Both the position numbers and the translations under genes were made by a program. A stretch of 64,000 nucleotides of DNA from Polytrichum commune (taxonomy: Eukaryota > Streptophyta > Polytrichopsida > Polytrichales > Polytrichaceae): the NCBI GenBank assembly GCA_950295325.1, contig OX485804.1:18974001-19038000 (forward strand), given 5' to 3'. Numbering within the stretch: position 1 is the first letter of the stretch; every line of letters begins with the position of its first letter. Positions 35,798 to 49,600 of this stretch are shown here, in pieces. A model generated the notes under the pieces. The model made no database searches, had not been told where the DNA came from, and saw only the letters and a program-made list of their open reading frames with translations.

Positions 35798-38123
35798 TGT
35801 GGAGGCCACCTTCAACCTTCCAGCCTCAGACGATGTAACCCGCTGCTGAACCGGTTTACATGGAAGTTACTCCCACCAAAATTAGATCTTCTCTCTAAGT
35901 CTCGTGAAGGTGTTTGCATTCTTCTGTGTCTCAATCCCGTAACATATAGTTTCAATGTTCTTATAAATTCTCTAGGAGTAGTTGATCTAAGATCACAAGT
36001 TTATATTCCCCGAAAGCGTCCTTAACCGGAAACACGTAAATGCTTTCTCAATATCTCTTAATAACTTTCTAATGAATTCTTAATGTGTAAGTGCCTTTAG
36101 AACTCAAGATAATGTTTCCCCAAAAGTGTAATGTCACGGTTAAGTGTTACGAGAGAAAACGCTCTTATACAATATCTTTCATGGTTGAAAACATTCACAA
36201 TCCTATTAACCATTTAAGTTCCTATAATCTATCTCTCGTTTCCATTCAAGTCTTCAAGCATCTTGCCCAATTTCTCTATAAGGCAAGCATACTCACTCGC
36301 TAAGTCAAAACAACCTAATTCATGGAATGTTCTACATTTACTTTCTTAGAATATTCGACATTCCCATAAGCCTAACAACTTCTAGGATTACTCTCAATTA
36401 TTTCATGGTTTGAATGGCCATCTAATCTTCCCATATCCAAGTCACGCTACCTAATTTACGCAAGCATACTCCCTCGCTAAATTAGATTCCTCGGGGTATG
36501 AAAATATTCTTAGTTCATCGTCCTCGAGTATATTTAATCACAATTTCTAAGGGTGAATTACTTATCCAAAAGTTCCTCAAAGGCATCTCTCAAAGTTACG
36601 GCTTATTCCTCTCAATTCTTTACTCATTACCCTTTAAGCCACCTCGGATTGTTATGAGGTAAAGGTCGATGTGAAATCTTAGCATACGGGTAGAATGATG
36701 AGATTTTGCTCTTGACGGATCCTCTTTTGGTTGTGATTAGGTTCTTAGGTCATTGTGGTGATGTGAGTTGAATGATAGCTAAAGCACGTAGGCATGTAAT
36801 TTCATATCCTTTTTAAGCTCAAGTGTTACTACATTCATTCTTAATCATTTTGAAATATGATTCATACAAGATACTTTCTAATTGTTTCCTTAGGTGAATT
36901 TTTGTGCCCACTTTCCTAAGGTCTTTGAAGAATCCGCATACTCCAAGTTTCTCCATTATGCGGCCTCCTCCGTAAACTTTGATTTATTTTCTAAGTCTTC
37001 AACTTCTCGCACGGATTTCTCAATCTCGCCCGTTGAGTGATAATACTTTGCGAGATCGCTCCGCTAGCCGCGGGTGATTGTCTTGCTTCCACGAATGCTC
37101 TTAAGTTCGCATGCGCCGCGGGTACTTAAAAATCTTCTAACGCACCGAGGTCGCTCCGCTAGTCCAATTGGAATTGCTAAGGCACCGCGGCTGCCTATAA
37201 GTAATTCCAATGCACCGCGGGTGCCTATGGATTTCCTAATGCACCACGGGTGCCTAAAAGCCCAATTGGAATTGCTAAGGCACCGCGGCTGCCTATAAGT
37301 AATTCCAATGCACCGCGGGTGCCTATGGATTTCCTAATGCACCTCGGGTGCCTAAAAGTCCAATTGGAATTACCAAAGCACCGCAGGTGCCTATAGGTAA
37401 TTCCAATGCACCGTGGGTGCCTTTGGATTTCCTCACGTCTCAACAAAGTCCGAGGTCCGGACACTCATGTGAAATATTCAGGATGAAATGAAATGTATTA
37501 GGGCCCTCAAGTGGCCTCCTTACATAGTCTCACAAATCTACGTTTTCCTAGGATTTTTGTAAATGTTAGCTTGGCTAAATTTAGCACTGTATCTAATAAT
37601 AGCCTGATTAAAAGTCTTTAACACATAGAGATTAAATTTAAATAGTTTGAAATGTACTTCCTACCTACATAACTTTTCCTATCACCTTAGTTGGAATATC
37701 ATCCATCCTAATTCTATTTAACATGTGCTCCTAAAACGGAGATAGGCTCGTGCCCCTTCGCTTCTCCAACTGGCCATGTTCCCATTCCGTTCGGCCTTGC
37801 TTGTCCCCAGTGGCCGCTCACGTTCCCGGTCTTTTCTCATCCCAGTCCGCTTCGCGCTCCCAGCCCGTTCTCGTGTTCTCTACGCGTTCACGTTCTCGGG
37901 CACCCAGTCGCCGGCTACAAGTGACTGCCCCGCTCTCAGCCCGGTTATCCCTCGCTGGTCCTCCAGGCTTAATGGCCACGTGTCTCCTGGCTGGCCCTTC
38001 TCACTGCCGGTCCCGCAGCTCCTCACCCTAGCTTACCCGGCTTCTTCATCGATCTCTCACCTCCCTCACTGGTTCCGCAAAACCCCTTGTCTCTCCCGCA
38101 TTGCTTCGAGGGTGGTCTCTACA
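35798..38123. mobile_element. Solo LTR with 5-bp target duplication
   Basis: A 2,326-bp TG...CA unit (TGTGGAGGCC...GGTCTCTACA) flanked on both sides by CCAAT (35793-35797 and 38124-38128). Its first 250 bp resemble the LTR at 32509. It also shows the AT-rich start and GC-rich end of that LTR. No internal retroelement sequence follows, so it is the product of LTR-LTR recombination. The perfect duplication suggests a fairly recent insertion. Confidence 0.9.
37155..37440. repeat. Minisatellite, about 102-bp unit, within solo LTR
   Basis: About 2.7 tandem units, each built from shorter repeats of CACCGCGGGTGCCTAT and AATTGGAATTGC/AATTCCAAT. The Leu/Arg-rich ORFs seen here come from the repeat. 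Confidence 0.85.
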
Positions 38124-38129
38124 CCAATC

Positions 38130-38905
38130 CCCAAAAAATTTACTTGTAAGGCTGAGGCATCTATAATGGATAATGTAAGAGAGTTTGCATATGTTAGGAG
38201 GAGTAATAGCAAAGAATTGTTTTTCTTGCAAAGAGGAACAAATTCTAAGGAGGATGCAAAAAATTAAAAAAAATTAAAAAAATTAAAAAAATCATAATCA
38301 TAATCATAAATAATCATGAATATGGAAATTTCGACAAATTTCAAAGCGGTAAAGTTATAGTTGATGTATAGGTTAACTCATAATTCCTCATGTGAATGTG
38401 AATGAATGGCTACAAAATTTGTCAAAATTTTTAAGAGGGTTATCAATCACAAGTTGCCACCACATAAACCTTAACTTTGTTTGCCTAAAAATATACATAT
38501 CTCATTCATGTCGACAATACATGACCCTAGTGAGTGATTAGAATGGACTTTGTCGACTATGGATGCTCGACCTTGCACCATCTTTGGTGAAGGTTTCAAG
38601 GCAACAAGCTAAGTTGAGATAATAGAGAATCTTACCATTTAATTTATTCAAGCATTGTAAACGCAAACCTAGTTAGGTGTCCGTCAAATTCACAAATTCC
38701 CACATTATAGTTAACTACATTGTAGACGATGTTGATCCAACCAATAAACTCAAAAGTAATGAAAATATCCTTGTGTTGACTTCCATGTGGTACAATATGC
38801 TTAGGGTGAGTTTCCATGCATGTACCATATTCTAGTGTGAATAAGGACACACCCGTCTAAATGTCGAGGGGATATGTTGGGTTAGGGTTTGTATGTGACA
38901 ACTAG
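38130..38905. other. Intergenic, no gene recognised
   Basis: Includes the inverted partner (38415-38580) of the repeat at 18885-19035. An A-rich (AAAAATT)n patch lies at 38255-38290. Confidence 0.5.
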
Positions 38906-38908
38906 CTA

Positions 38909-39396
38909 CAGTCCACCCTCGATAAATGTTACACTTATAAACGTTAACTCATTATATTTGTTAACAAAGTCATACTCCCCTCATATTGCTAACTATAATG
39001 TTAACTATGTTAGATGTTAACAATGATCTACTCCCCTCTTTGTTAATTTGCCACTTATAAATGTTAACCTACAAAATACATCCAATACCGTGTGATGACA
39101 TCCATTACATTGACTCACAACCTTTCAAAGTGGCAAAAGCTACCAAATTTGACTTTTGTGATCAAATTATTCATCTGGACTATATTGATTCTTATTTTGT
39201 TTCATAAAAATAAAAGATTAATTTGATACACATATTTTATATATGATAATTTTGCAAAATTCTCCCTTCATAATTGTAATGAATTTATATTTGTTAAGCA
39301 TCCAAAAAGCTCCCTTTATAACTGTTATAATGTTAACTCACTATAAATGTTAGGAAAATTTTACTCCAGAGCCTAACATTTATAGAGGGTGGACTG
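38909..39396. mobile_element. pogo-like (Tc1/mariner) MITE
   Basis: A 488-bp element with ends CAGTCCACCCTCGATAAATG and its inverted counterpart CATTTATAGAGGGTGGACTG, flanked by TA (38907-38908 and 39397-39398). CAGT plus CCTC near the tip and a TA target are typical of pogo/Tigger-type elements. The interior is AT-rich with GTTAAC repeats; no transposase. Confidence 0.8.
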
Positions 39397-39399
39397 TAC

Positions 39400-41520
39400 T
39401 CCCGTGTTCTCCAATTTGGGCCCACTTACTAACCTCCTCCTCCTAGTTAGCAAAGATGGAATACTAGATGAACATTGGTTCTCTTTAGTCTTCAACAGGT
39501 CTTAATCCTTCGGTAACTAGCACTTGTAGGTTAAAGATTCTTTAGTGGACGCATGAAAGTCTAGTGGTATGTGTCCACAACCCTCCACAATGTAGTAGAC
39601 CACCAAAATGTGGGTGGATGGAAACTTGTACTTAGCTATATGTGAACACCTCCGATTCACTATTATCTAGAATCCAGTGGGCAAGTGGCCTACATGGAAA
39701 CTCGCCCTTGTTGTAATCATTGACATGCAATGTGCTAAGAAATTGACATGCGAACTTTGAAGCATATTAGCTGCCATTTGAAACGCATCATAAGTATCCA
39801 TAAGGTTCGGTGTCTCTTATGGTAGATGAGTCTAATAAGGTTACAATTTTAGACTAGCCCATTTTTCTGTAGGATATGAAACACGCTAGTATGAGATGGT
39901 TAGCAAATCCATATTGAGGTTGTAGCCACTTTCCTCATTAAATTTGGAGCTTATATGAATATCTTATTCATCATCAATTTGAAGATTTTCGTGCTCATCT
40001 AATGGTCACATAAGTCCCCCTTGATTAAGTTGACTACTAAGCCTAATTTGATTATTAGATTTTGACGATGTACATCAATCTTTTTTAAACACGCAAATTT
40101 TTGTATAAGTTCTTGAAGCCACACCTAAGGTAGATATATGAGAACCGGTGGGAATTAGTTGATTTGGTCAAAAGGAATGCCTTGAAATTTGTGCAATATT
40201 TTCAGAGATGGGCTAGAGTAAATGATGAGAATGCAAGTTGTTTCATAAATTCATTCCATTGATATAATTAGTTGCATTTTCCTAAAGAGCCAAGTAAGTC
40301 AAACCCCCTACTTGTATAGTATTGTATTTGAGCATCAAAAGATCTTACGCTGCATAAAAATGCACACGAAATAATTAACTCAATGGCTTACAAATTGCAA
40401 GTGGTATGATACAACACCTATCCACCCAATCAATGCATTCCACATGTCACTACATCCTCTTTGGGCCATTACTTTTAGCCATTTTGGGTCCACACAAGAA
40501 TCATTCTACCTCTAGTACAATGCACCAGTAGTAGTCATTTCACCGCTTTCAGCTTTTCTACCTTAATAACAACATATGGCTCATGCTAGAGCTCATGCCA
40601 TTTGAGCATGCCCAAGCTAGCCGAGTCATGAGCCCATCATGGGGGAAAGGGGGTTCCAAGGCTAGGGCCCGCGATCCCACACCCCCAGGTAGCCCCACCA
40701 AATTTTTATTTTTATTTTTTATTTTGACTGACAATTCATGCATGCCCCATCCGATTTAAAAATAATAATTGCCCTTGCATTCTTGAATGCCACTTGTCCA
40801 CAAATTCCATATTGAGTACACTTCACCTTGAAAGCCCAAATATATGTATGTATGTATGTATGTATGTTCACTTTACCTCAATAAATAAGCAATGGATTGG
40901 AATTTCATTCCCAAAGTGAATTTGAAAGCATGTAAATGAATGTCAGTAAAGCATGTAATGAACTTGGAAGTAGAAAAAAAAAATTACAAAATCCTCATCA
41001 GAATTGAGGTTATAATGTACGTGACGTATCATTTGAAAGGTTCCTTGTCACTCTAAAACAAAACTTATATGATGTGCTATTTTAATTTGTTTAAAGAATA
41101 TTTTAGTTAATGCATTTGACTTTCACAAGTATTCATGCATATTTGAACTAATTAAGCTGAATAAATGTGATAAAGTATACCAAGCCTAATTAAATATAAT
41201 TAGATGGGGAGTTATGCTTACCAAGGTAATTAAGCCTAATTTTATCTAGAATGTGGAACTAGAATTATTATGATCATTACATTCAATCATGCTCAATCGG
41301 TTTGAATATGTATGAATACTTGTGAAAGTAGAAGGTATTAACTCAACTATTATAAACTAAACAAACTAAACATAAGTTCTCTTTTAGACTCAGAAAAGAC
41401 CCTTTCAAATGGAAAGTCACATACATTATGACCTCAATACTAATGATGACTTTCTAGTGTTTTTTAATTCCAAGTTTCTTACATGTTTTTAGTTTCACTT
41501 CGGGAATGAAATCATGTCAA
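39400..41520. other. Intergenic, no gene recognised
   Basis: Contains a dispersed-repeat fragment (39830-40080) and a (TATG)n run at 40845-40868. No ORF with family features. Confidence 0.5.
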
Positions 41521-41545
41521 TTACTTATTTACTAAGGGGAAGTGA

Positions 41546-41600
<55 letters not shown>
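41546..41600. repeat. (AT)n-(GA)n microsatellite
   Basis: A compound AT then GA dinucleotide run. The Ser-Leu and Ile-Tyr peptide ORF read on the minus strand across it is an artefact. Confidence 0.95.
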
Positions 41601-41605
<5 letters not shown>

Positions 41606-42125
41606 GGGCCTTTAAGGTGAAGTGAACTCAATGTGGGATTTTTGGACAAGGAACCTTCAAGAATGCAAGGACGATTTTTTTTGAAATCAGGTGGGACGGG
41701 CATCAATTGTCGGTCATGATCCAATTTTTTTTTTTTTGGTGGGGTTGCCCCGGGGTGTGAGAGAAAATGGTCCAGCCTTAAGACCCCTTCCCCCCATGAT
41801 AAGCTTATGATTGGGTCAGTGGACCCGTCCAAATGGCAGGAGCTCTAGCCCTAGCCGCAACATACCACTCTGATTTTAAGTCTTTAATTAAGGAAAGTAA
41901 TTGAATAAAGGATGTCTACCTTTAAGGTATTCTCATTGAATAGAACGAGCCAAAGGAATTTCCACGATCTTGTACAAACATAACATAATTAGATGTATAC
42001 AGTATTTTTATGGCCACATTGCAAGATGGTGAGATAGTCCCTTGTTCGGGGAAATTTATTATTGACACGACTTGAATTCTAACCTAGATTCTTGAATCTC
42101 ACTGATAAAGCTTAGAGTGATCTTA

Positions 42126-42620
42126 GGTCCACTTCACACACGAGACTGAGAGCCCGTGACCATTACACTTCAAGCACTCTCGTTGGCGGAAAAGGCGGAG
42201 CCGGTCCAAGTTTGCTCCACACTACGCTTGAGGGACTAAGAGAGTGCATGAATGCATGATGGATGTGAAGTCTATATGGAGTCCTACATGGCATCGAATG
42301 GATCGTGTTTCATGGTCCCTTGGGTTGTTTTCAAAATTTGCCTCTTGGAAGTAGGCCTAACATAAAACCGTGAGACCATGGCATTCCGAACACTCACAAC
42401 TGTTGATTTATTCTATTTTATCATGTGTGAGGACTCGCATGAATAGAAATTCATTGAAATAGCATTTGATTGACGTCCTAGTCACATGTGACTTCACACT
42501 ACACTCAAGGATCCATGACCATGCACTACATGATTTTGGAGGTGTCTTGGGACGGCCTTTGGACTCTTTCTTTTGGGCTCTCACAATTTCATGATCATGG
42601 CTCATGGCACGTGTGTGAAG
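42126..42620. mobile_element. Tourist-like MITE copy F
   Basis: Left end GGTCCACTTCACACACGAGAC follows TTA (42123-42125). It aligns over its whole length with copies A and B. The right tip decays at GTGTGTGAAGT (about 42621). Confidence 0.8.
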
Positions 42621-42625
42621 TAAAG

Positions 42626-42752
42626 ATGTTAGTGTTTTATAATGTCCAAACAACCAATTTGACATTTGTAGGCAAAAAAAATGAGATGTACAATGCATAG
42701 TTATAGCATTGCGTAGTTCCATATAGTAAATGACACTAAATACAATATTCAG
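42626..42752. mobile_element. CACTAAA-end MITE fragment
   Basis: Reverse-complement match to the inner and left part of the copy at 27704-27908 (ACAATTTGACATTTG-type, TAGTTATAGCATTGCGTAGT, GACACTAAATACAATATTC). One end is missing. Confidence 0.7.
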
Positions 42753-43888
42753 CATATTGTTGATACCTTCTGAGCATCTAGCCCACTTATTATAGTAACA
42801 TTTAATTGGATATATATGACATGAGTAAGTGAACATTTCAAGATCTTGGATTTGAGTATGATTAGTAGTTACACTAGTTGGGCTAGTGTTGATACCTTTT
42901 GAGAATCAATTCCAACCTATTCCATTCATATTTAACAAGGTATATATGACACGTTATATGACAAATGGAGAGGCACAAAATGCACACTCAACTTCAAAGG
43001 CCAAGGGAGCAAACATCAAACCTCAAAAACCTCCACGACCACAATCTACTAGTCATCACCACACCCGCACAAGTAACAAAACAACAAGCTATACTAACAA
43101 AACTTTTGAACATCCGAAACACATCACAATTCAAATACCGAGGATACGTCCACCCAAGCATATCTATTCCACACCTCATCTTGCACATGTGATAATGTAA
43201 CTCATACAAAAACATCATAACAACTAAACCCACAATACATTTCCACCTCTAGAGCAAATACAAGATCACATAGGAAAATACCAAACAACCATTCCAATGA
43301 AATGGTTGTTTGGTATTTAACCATTCCACTCCTACAAGAACATCCAACCTCTCTACCACCAATGAAAGACTTCGCTGTAGAAGTTGTCCTACTAACTAAC
43401 CAATATATTCTAATCCTACCATGTCACTCACCTAACACCACCCCCCTCCCCCTCCTCTCAAAGATCCTCACCAACCTCATCAATACATTCAGACTCGTAC
43501 ACTCCTACTTCTCCAACCCATTCACATGTTCCATAAGCTTCCCCCACAATACCACTCCCTGCATGATAGAGACGTCATTTTCAACCTCACTAGGCCCAAC
43601 CTTCTCCCACCAATGGGACAAACATGGACTTGCCATCATCATAGACATAACCCTTGCTCCAAAAGCTATAAAATGGGATAGATTGACACCTCCAACAAAC
43701 CCCAACTTTGCTACAATATTAATTATAACCCTTGACAACCGGTCTACAACATATTTCAGCCCACCAAACAATTAGAAGTTAGCCATGTCATCATGATACA
43801 TCCCCTCGTGTTACAATACCCACAACAACTTGCCCTCCTTTTGTACTACAACACTAAGGAACCACTTTTCACATCCATAATAACTACA

Positions 43889-44891
43889 CTAAATATGATA
43901 TTTAGTGTCATGTGGTATTTTATGTCACTATGGTAACTTCTTGGATGATAATTCTTATGAATAAGTGAGAAAACACTGTTATGGATGAAGGATGAGTTCA
44001 TCCATTGGTTGGAACCCTACCTCCTCTTGTATCTTGTGATGAAATATTGCAGACCTTGGACGACTGCCAAAATAACTATGGTTAACTAGGTTTTTTTCAA
44101 TACATTTTAGGGAACAATTATAATTAACTAGAAATTTTCAAACCGATTTGAAGAACAACTATAGCGAACTAAAAAAAATTCATACAACTATAACTCAAGA
44201 GTCCCAAAAATTGTAAGGAGTCAATTGGCAAGTTATTTTATCTATCTATCTAAAGAGACCTTATGTTAGAATCAATGTTTGTGACCCATGTTGGTCCATC
44301 TCAAGAAGGAATAGAACCCACCGTTCCTTGTAGTGGTTGAACCCATTATACTTTAAGTTACTTATAGATAATGAGGTCATGCTCATTGGGTGTTGATTGA
44401 ATTCAAGTCACAAATGGAATTAGGTTCCAAATTTAAATTTATGAATGAAAAAAGGAAAAGATATAGATGCTTTGATCTCTCATGTTATTAAGTTGCAGGT
44501 TGCACTCAACTTTAGTTAACTAGATATAACTATAGTTAACTATATTTTTTGGTAGACCGAAATTAAAACAACTATAGTTAACTACATTTTTTGGTAGGTC
44601 AAATCACGGACAACTATAGTTATGAAAGGCGACTAGTTAACTAGTAGTTGAATTTGTTGGTTAGTTGTCCAAGGTCTGAAATATTGTCATGAATGATTGA
44701 AATTTGGATGAAAAACCATTTGCTAAGTGACAACAATTGCAACACTTTAAATATGTAACCCCCCCTAAAACATTTACAAGGAATGACAAAAATGTTGGGT
44801 TAACATTTAGTGTTGGTGACACTACACCACGGTTTACAATTAGTATTGAGCAAGACAATTAGAATTGGTGACACTAAAACTCATGTTTGGT
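43889..44891. mobile_element. TA-flanked MITE with CACTAAA ends, host of a hAT insertion
   Basis: Left end CACTAAATATGATATTTAGTG follows TA; the right end ...GACACTAAAACTCATGTTTGGTG is followed by TA. Without the internal 629-bp hAT element and its 8-bp duplication it would be about 366 bp, matching the copy at 21348-21700. It interrupts the decayed retroelement copy 1. Confidence 0.8.
44050..44678. mobile_element. hAT MITE nested in the TA-flanked MITE
   Basis: Ends CAGACCTTGGACGACT and AGTTGTCCAAGGTCTG are inverted repeats. The 8-bp duplication AAATATTG lies at 44042-44049 and 44679-44686. An 8-bp target plus CAG ends is diagnostic of hAT. The homologous MITE at 21479-21486 preserves the site without insertion. 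The inside has several TTAACTA/TAGTTAACTA repeats and no transposase. Confidence 0.88.
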
Positions 44892-46699
44892 GTAACTCAC
44901 ACACAAACAACCAAACAAAAACAATGTCCTTGATACAAAACTTACCACCAACAATCCTACAACCAAGTAGCACCTTCTCCAACACTCACCCCCTACCCCC
45001 CCCCCCTCCATACATACAATAATCACCAAAATCCCCCACAACTAGCATGATGTCACACCACCATCACATCCCCTCCACACACAAACACACCCTTCCCACC
45101 GTATTCCATCATCATTCATCCACTAAAATACCATCCATCCCAACCATATAACACGGATGGCTCAGTTACGTCCTAGACATAAATGGTAACGGTAACATTG
45201 CATGATTAAGAGTCCTCAACAACCCACCTCAAGTTCGTATAGCCCCCCACCCCAAACTACCTAGAAACCTGAATATCATAGGAGAAAAAATATGCATGAC
45301 ATTAACCACTATGTAACACACAAGGACACTCACCACTAACACATTTATTTTCACAAACAACCTACACAACATATACCTTCTACTAAACCACATTAGACAT
45401 CCCTTCTCCCGAATCAACCACCCAGACAAATTCCAAATAGTACCATCATCATCAAAAAAAAAAAAGGGCAAAAGTCCAAACAAACATCACCAGTAACAAT
45501 GAAGTAGACAAAACTAGCCAAACAAGGTGCACAAGAACCTCACATAGCTATGACCCCTTCCACCACATAGGCCACCAAATACTATTATGGCCCTTGACCC
45601 CCCCCCCCCTCAATCAACCCAACACAACGACTTGGTCAACAACTTGAAAAGCTACATAGAAAAAGAATCCAAAGGAGCCCTAGTGTCCCTCGCCATGAAC
45701 ACCATACCAAACCTTAAAAAATGGTTATCTAACATAGAGACTCACCTAAATTGGACTGATGACTTTTGGGATGCACCCTAGATCATTGACACACAAATCA
45801 CACGAGTGTTGAAGTTTAGATAAGACTGAATACCTAGGGAACTTTTGCAAAAGAACATACCTAAAATCAAGACATCTCTCCACTATGAAACCTATCTTAC
45901 CACTAACACAAAATAACAAGTATCTTCACCGACTATCATGTTGCACAAATAAACACATAAATAACCTCCGCATTAATAGGCACAAAAAGCAATTTACGTG
46001 CTAGCCAATAGTCTCCTTACCCACCCTATAACAAGATGCTTCACAATCATAAACGTCGGAATATTCAATAACACAATGCCGGACAACACCTTACCACCAT
46101 GGCTACTCCACATGCACATGCTACCTTCTGAAGTGCAAATGCCTCACCTTGCTATGCTTGGACATAGTTTGCATATTAGGCACAACATATGAGGACCAAC
46201 CCATTCACACCCAACCACAACCCACAAAATACAAATTTTTGAATTCACATACTACAACAACAACATCCCCCAAGAAGCCACTGCAAGAAAAGTTAGAAAA
46301 ATACGACATAATACAAATTGCCTTAATGGAATACACTCGGATGGTCATGCTCACAAGAATCATTACCAAACCATACGAGGTTCCATCCACACAACCAACA
46401 TACAAATACTCACATAGCTCAAAGTTCTAACCAACAAAATCCACAAATAAGTGGAAACCTTTTGAAAAAAATCTCTATCCGATACCTCACACACATCATC
46501 CTAAATAAAATAAAAGCTGAGAAGAAACATGTTTCAATTCCTCTATACCAACTACCCTCTCCTCCTAAACAACATTTATACAACAAACTTAAACTAACCC
46601 ACAGTCCACCTATAGAAAATTTGCACTAAGCCACATCTGCCTCCCATTCTCATGCGGACATGGTTATGATATGTTGAAGAAACATTGCATGTCAATGCT

Positions 46700-49600
46700 C
46701 ATCCACTAACATAATATATATATATATATTCCCTTTTTCCTTTTTCCCATGTAACTTGTGAAGACCTATATTTCCAGACAATAAGGCATTGCTCTCGATA
46801 TTTGGTATATTACTACAACAAAATAAACATTGAAAAAAACTACAAACCTTCCAAGTATTAATTCACAGAGTGAAATATCATTTCCCAAATTTATGCTTGC
46901 TAGATTTTCTTTAACAATCCAAGTATACTTTAAACAATACCTTCAACATGTAAGTCAAGGAGTTCCCAAGCTTGTATTGCATGGTCCCCAAGAAATTGAC
47001 TGAACTCCAATGTAACCGAAAATAAGAGAAACAATCCATTTGATTTTGTGTTGTTTTTTAGATTCCAAACATGGGAGAGGCAAACTATAAAATAATACAA
47101 ATGTCCATGAAACTCGAGATGTTTTCTTGTGTTTCACTGTGTATCTTCAACTACCCCATGATATGTTTGGAATAGAAGCATATTCACTGAAAAAACGCCT
47201 ACCTTAGGTGTATCGGAGAACAACTCTGAAATGCATTAAATGACAAAGGCAAACTTGGAATAATGTATATGGGTCTCACACACTATATACTAGCTAAATA
47301 TGGGGATGCAAAAATATACCTAGGATCAAATACCACGATTGCAATCGATCACCCGCCACTAGAACAATATACCTTCTCAAAGTAGCAGGTGGAGCCTATC
47401 TCATAAGCAAGATAGAAAAGTTCCCCCTCAAAGCAACACCACTTGAAAAACATTGGCATAAACTATCCACAACACCACCCCCCAAAAAAATACTAAAATA
47501 CATGCACAAATTACTCCTAGAAAACATATATGACATAAAACAATTCACTCTACCAAATGGCACACACTTGATGTCACACATTGAGTATTCAAACTATTAC
47601 AAAAAAAACCCGGAGACTTGATAAAACAAGCATTAAAAATAAAAAAGCAACTATTTTGCCACCCATGCTATAATGAAAACTGTCAAGAGTCATGCCAAGA
47701 CCACCACCCACCACGTACATAAAAACAAAAATACACTATAATGGAACATAACATATCACCACTAAACAGAGAAATCCATACACACCCACAAACCCCACCA
47801 CATCTAACACATTTGCACACATGAAAAACAACCCAATAAGATACCATGTACACTCAATAATAGACCGCTACATAAAACCAACCAAAGATAAATACAAAAC
47901 TACAAAAAAAAATAACACACATACTTATACCAATGCATACTACCCCATGGCACAATCTACAACAAAAAAAACTCCCATAAAGAGAATTATTTCCTTATAA
48001 TCTCCCAAGAGTCATACAACACAACAAAAGTATAATAATACTCACATATTTTACTAAATACCAATATAAAATACATGACAACACCATAAAAATGATTTTC
48101 TTTACCCAAAACAAAGATCCAAGACACATTTCTCCACCCCTAAACATCCCCTTGTAAAAAAACTCAACGCATGAATGCAACCCTTAAAATATTTTAATAC
48201 TAATACAAACAAAATCCAAGTACAAAATGACACCACCCTCATATATCACGAAACATGCAAACACCTTATAACCATTCCTAACAACATACTTGTATGATTG
48301 TGGAACCAATATAATCGAATGCTACACCAACCACACGACTTAATACCCCCCACCCAATCATTTGAAACTACATTAACATGGCTATATCAAAGATATAAAT
48401 ACATAATCCCAAAAACTGATCCACTCAAAAATTCACACCACGCCCTACCCAAAGTACTACTAGACTACATCACAATATCCTTTAAATTTACACACTCCTA
48501 CTTCTCCTCTCCAGTCACATGCTCAACTCATTAAGCAAAGTTCTTCTCGCGATTTCCTAAAGACAAAATCTTTGGGGTCTTTTGGTAACGCATTCTCACA
48601 CATGTGGCAAAAAATAACTTATGCTTGCCCTTACAATGAAGTTGAAGCCCAAACATCCGTCCACTAGGCATGACTAGCAATTAAACACGACCCACATACC
48701 ACCACAATACTTCTCATCCCATATCTAAATTGGTGTCAAAATTTCACCCCACATTTAGGCCCCTTCCCAGACACACATGTTATAACTCACATACTAGCAA
48801 ACACCACTAAATACGAGGAACCAACAAAACCATTAGAACTCAACGAACCACATATAGAACCACTCACTATAATAATCCTTTGCATACATCACCAAAATAA
48901 TAATATCAACACTACGTAACGAATAGATACAATAAATAATATATGCAACAACCTTAACATAACCTGCACAATCACACAAATTACCCCTCCTATCCCGCAA
49001 AATATAGCAGTCAACAAAAGTAAAACATGGAATGCCCTCACCTACCCAATCCCAAATACACAGCCCCATAACACAATCCCATCAATTCCTAACTACGAGA
49101 ACAAAATATGCCTTAATGCCCCCCTACCAATATTGTATTTTACATGGATGGATTCTTTAACCCTACAAAAAAAGTAGGAGATATATGGCTATGGGAAGAA
49201 GTTTGATACGGTACATACCATCACCGGAAAAAAAAGAAAAAAAAGAAAAGAAATTTTTTTGCAATACGACTACCAAGCATACAAAACAAATTCAGAGTGG
49301 AATTAATGGCCATTCACCACACCCTCACAATAATAAATAAAGACTTCACTGGCACATATCTTCACATACCGCCTTAATGGTGTATATGTGATCAAAAACC
49401 AAATAAAACACCCCATACTACACAATAACCGCCACGATAAAACCATCCTAGAAGAAATAGTCAATTCTCTTATACAAATAACTCAACCCACAACATTATA
49501 CAAAGTAAGAGCACATGCAAACATCAAAATAAACGAGAAAGCTGACATGCTTGCGAAAGAAGGTACATCAAAAGAACACTCCAATGCCTCACAACCACAT

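Larger units (their letters stand above)
42886..46660 (+). pseudogene. Decayed RNase H-bearing retroelement, copy 1
   Basis: Fragments in changing frames. 43302-43775 holds a domain (HSYFSNPFTCSISFP; LGPTFSHQWDKHGLA) shared with copy 2. About 45150-45560 holds an RNase H-like region beginning with TDGS (45155) and continuing FIFTNNLHNIYLLLNHIRHP. 45587-45781 and 45998-46430 match the C-terminal part of copy 2. Many stops and frameshifts make it a pseudogene. A TA-flanked MITE (43889-44891) interrupts it. No reverse transcriptase motif was found; a LINE-type element is most likely. Confidence 0.55.

Noticed and set aside
37750-38267. 163-codon ORF
   Set aside because: It covers the GC-rich end of the solo LTR and runs across its border and target duplication.
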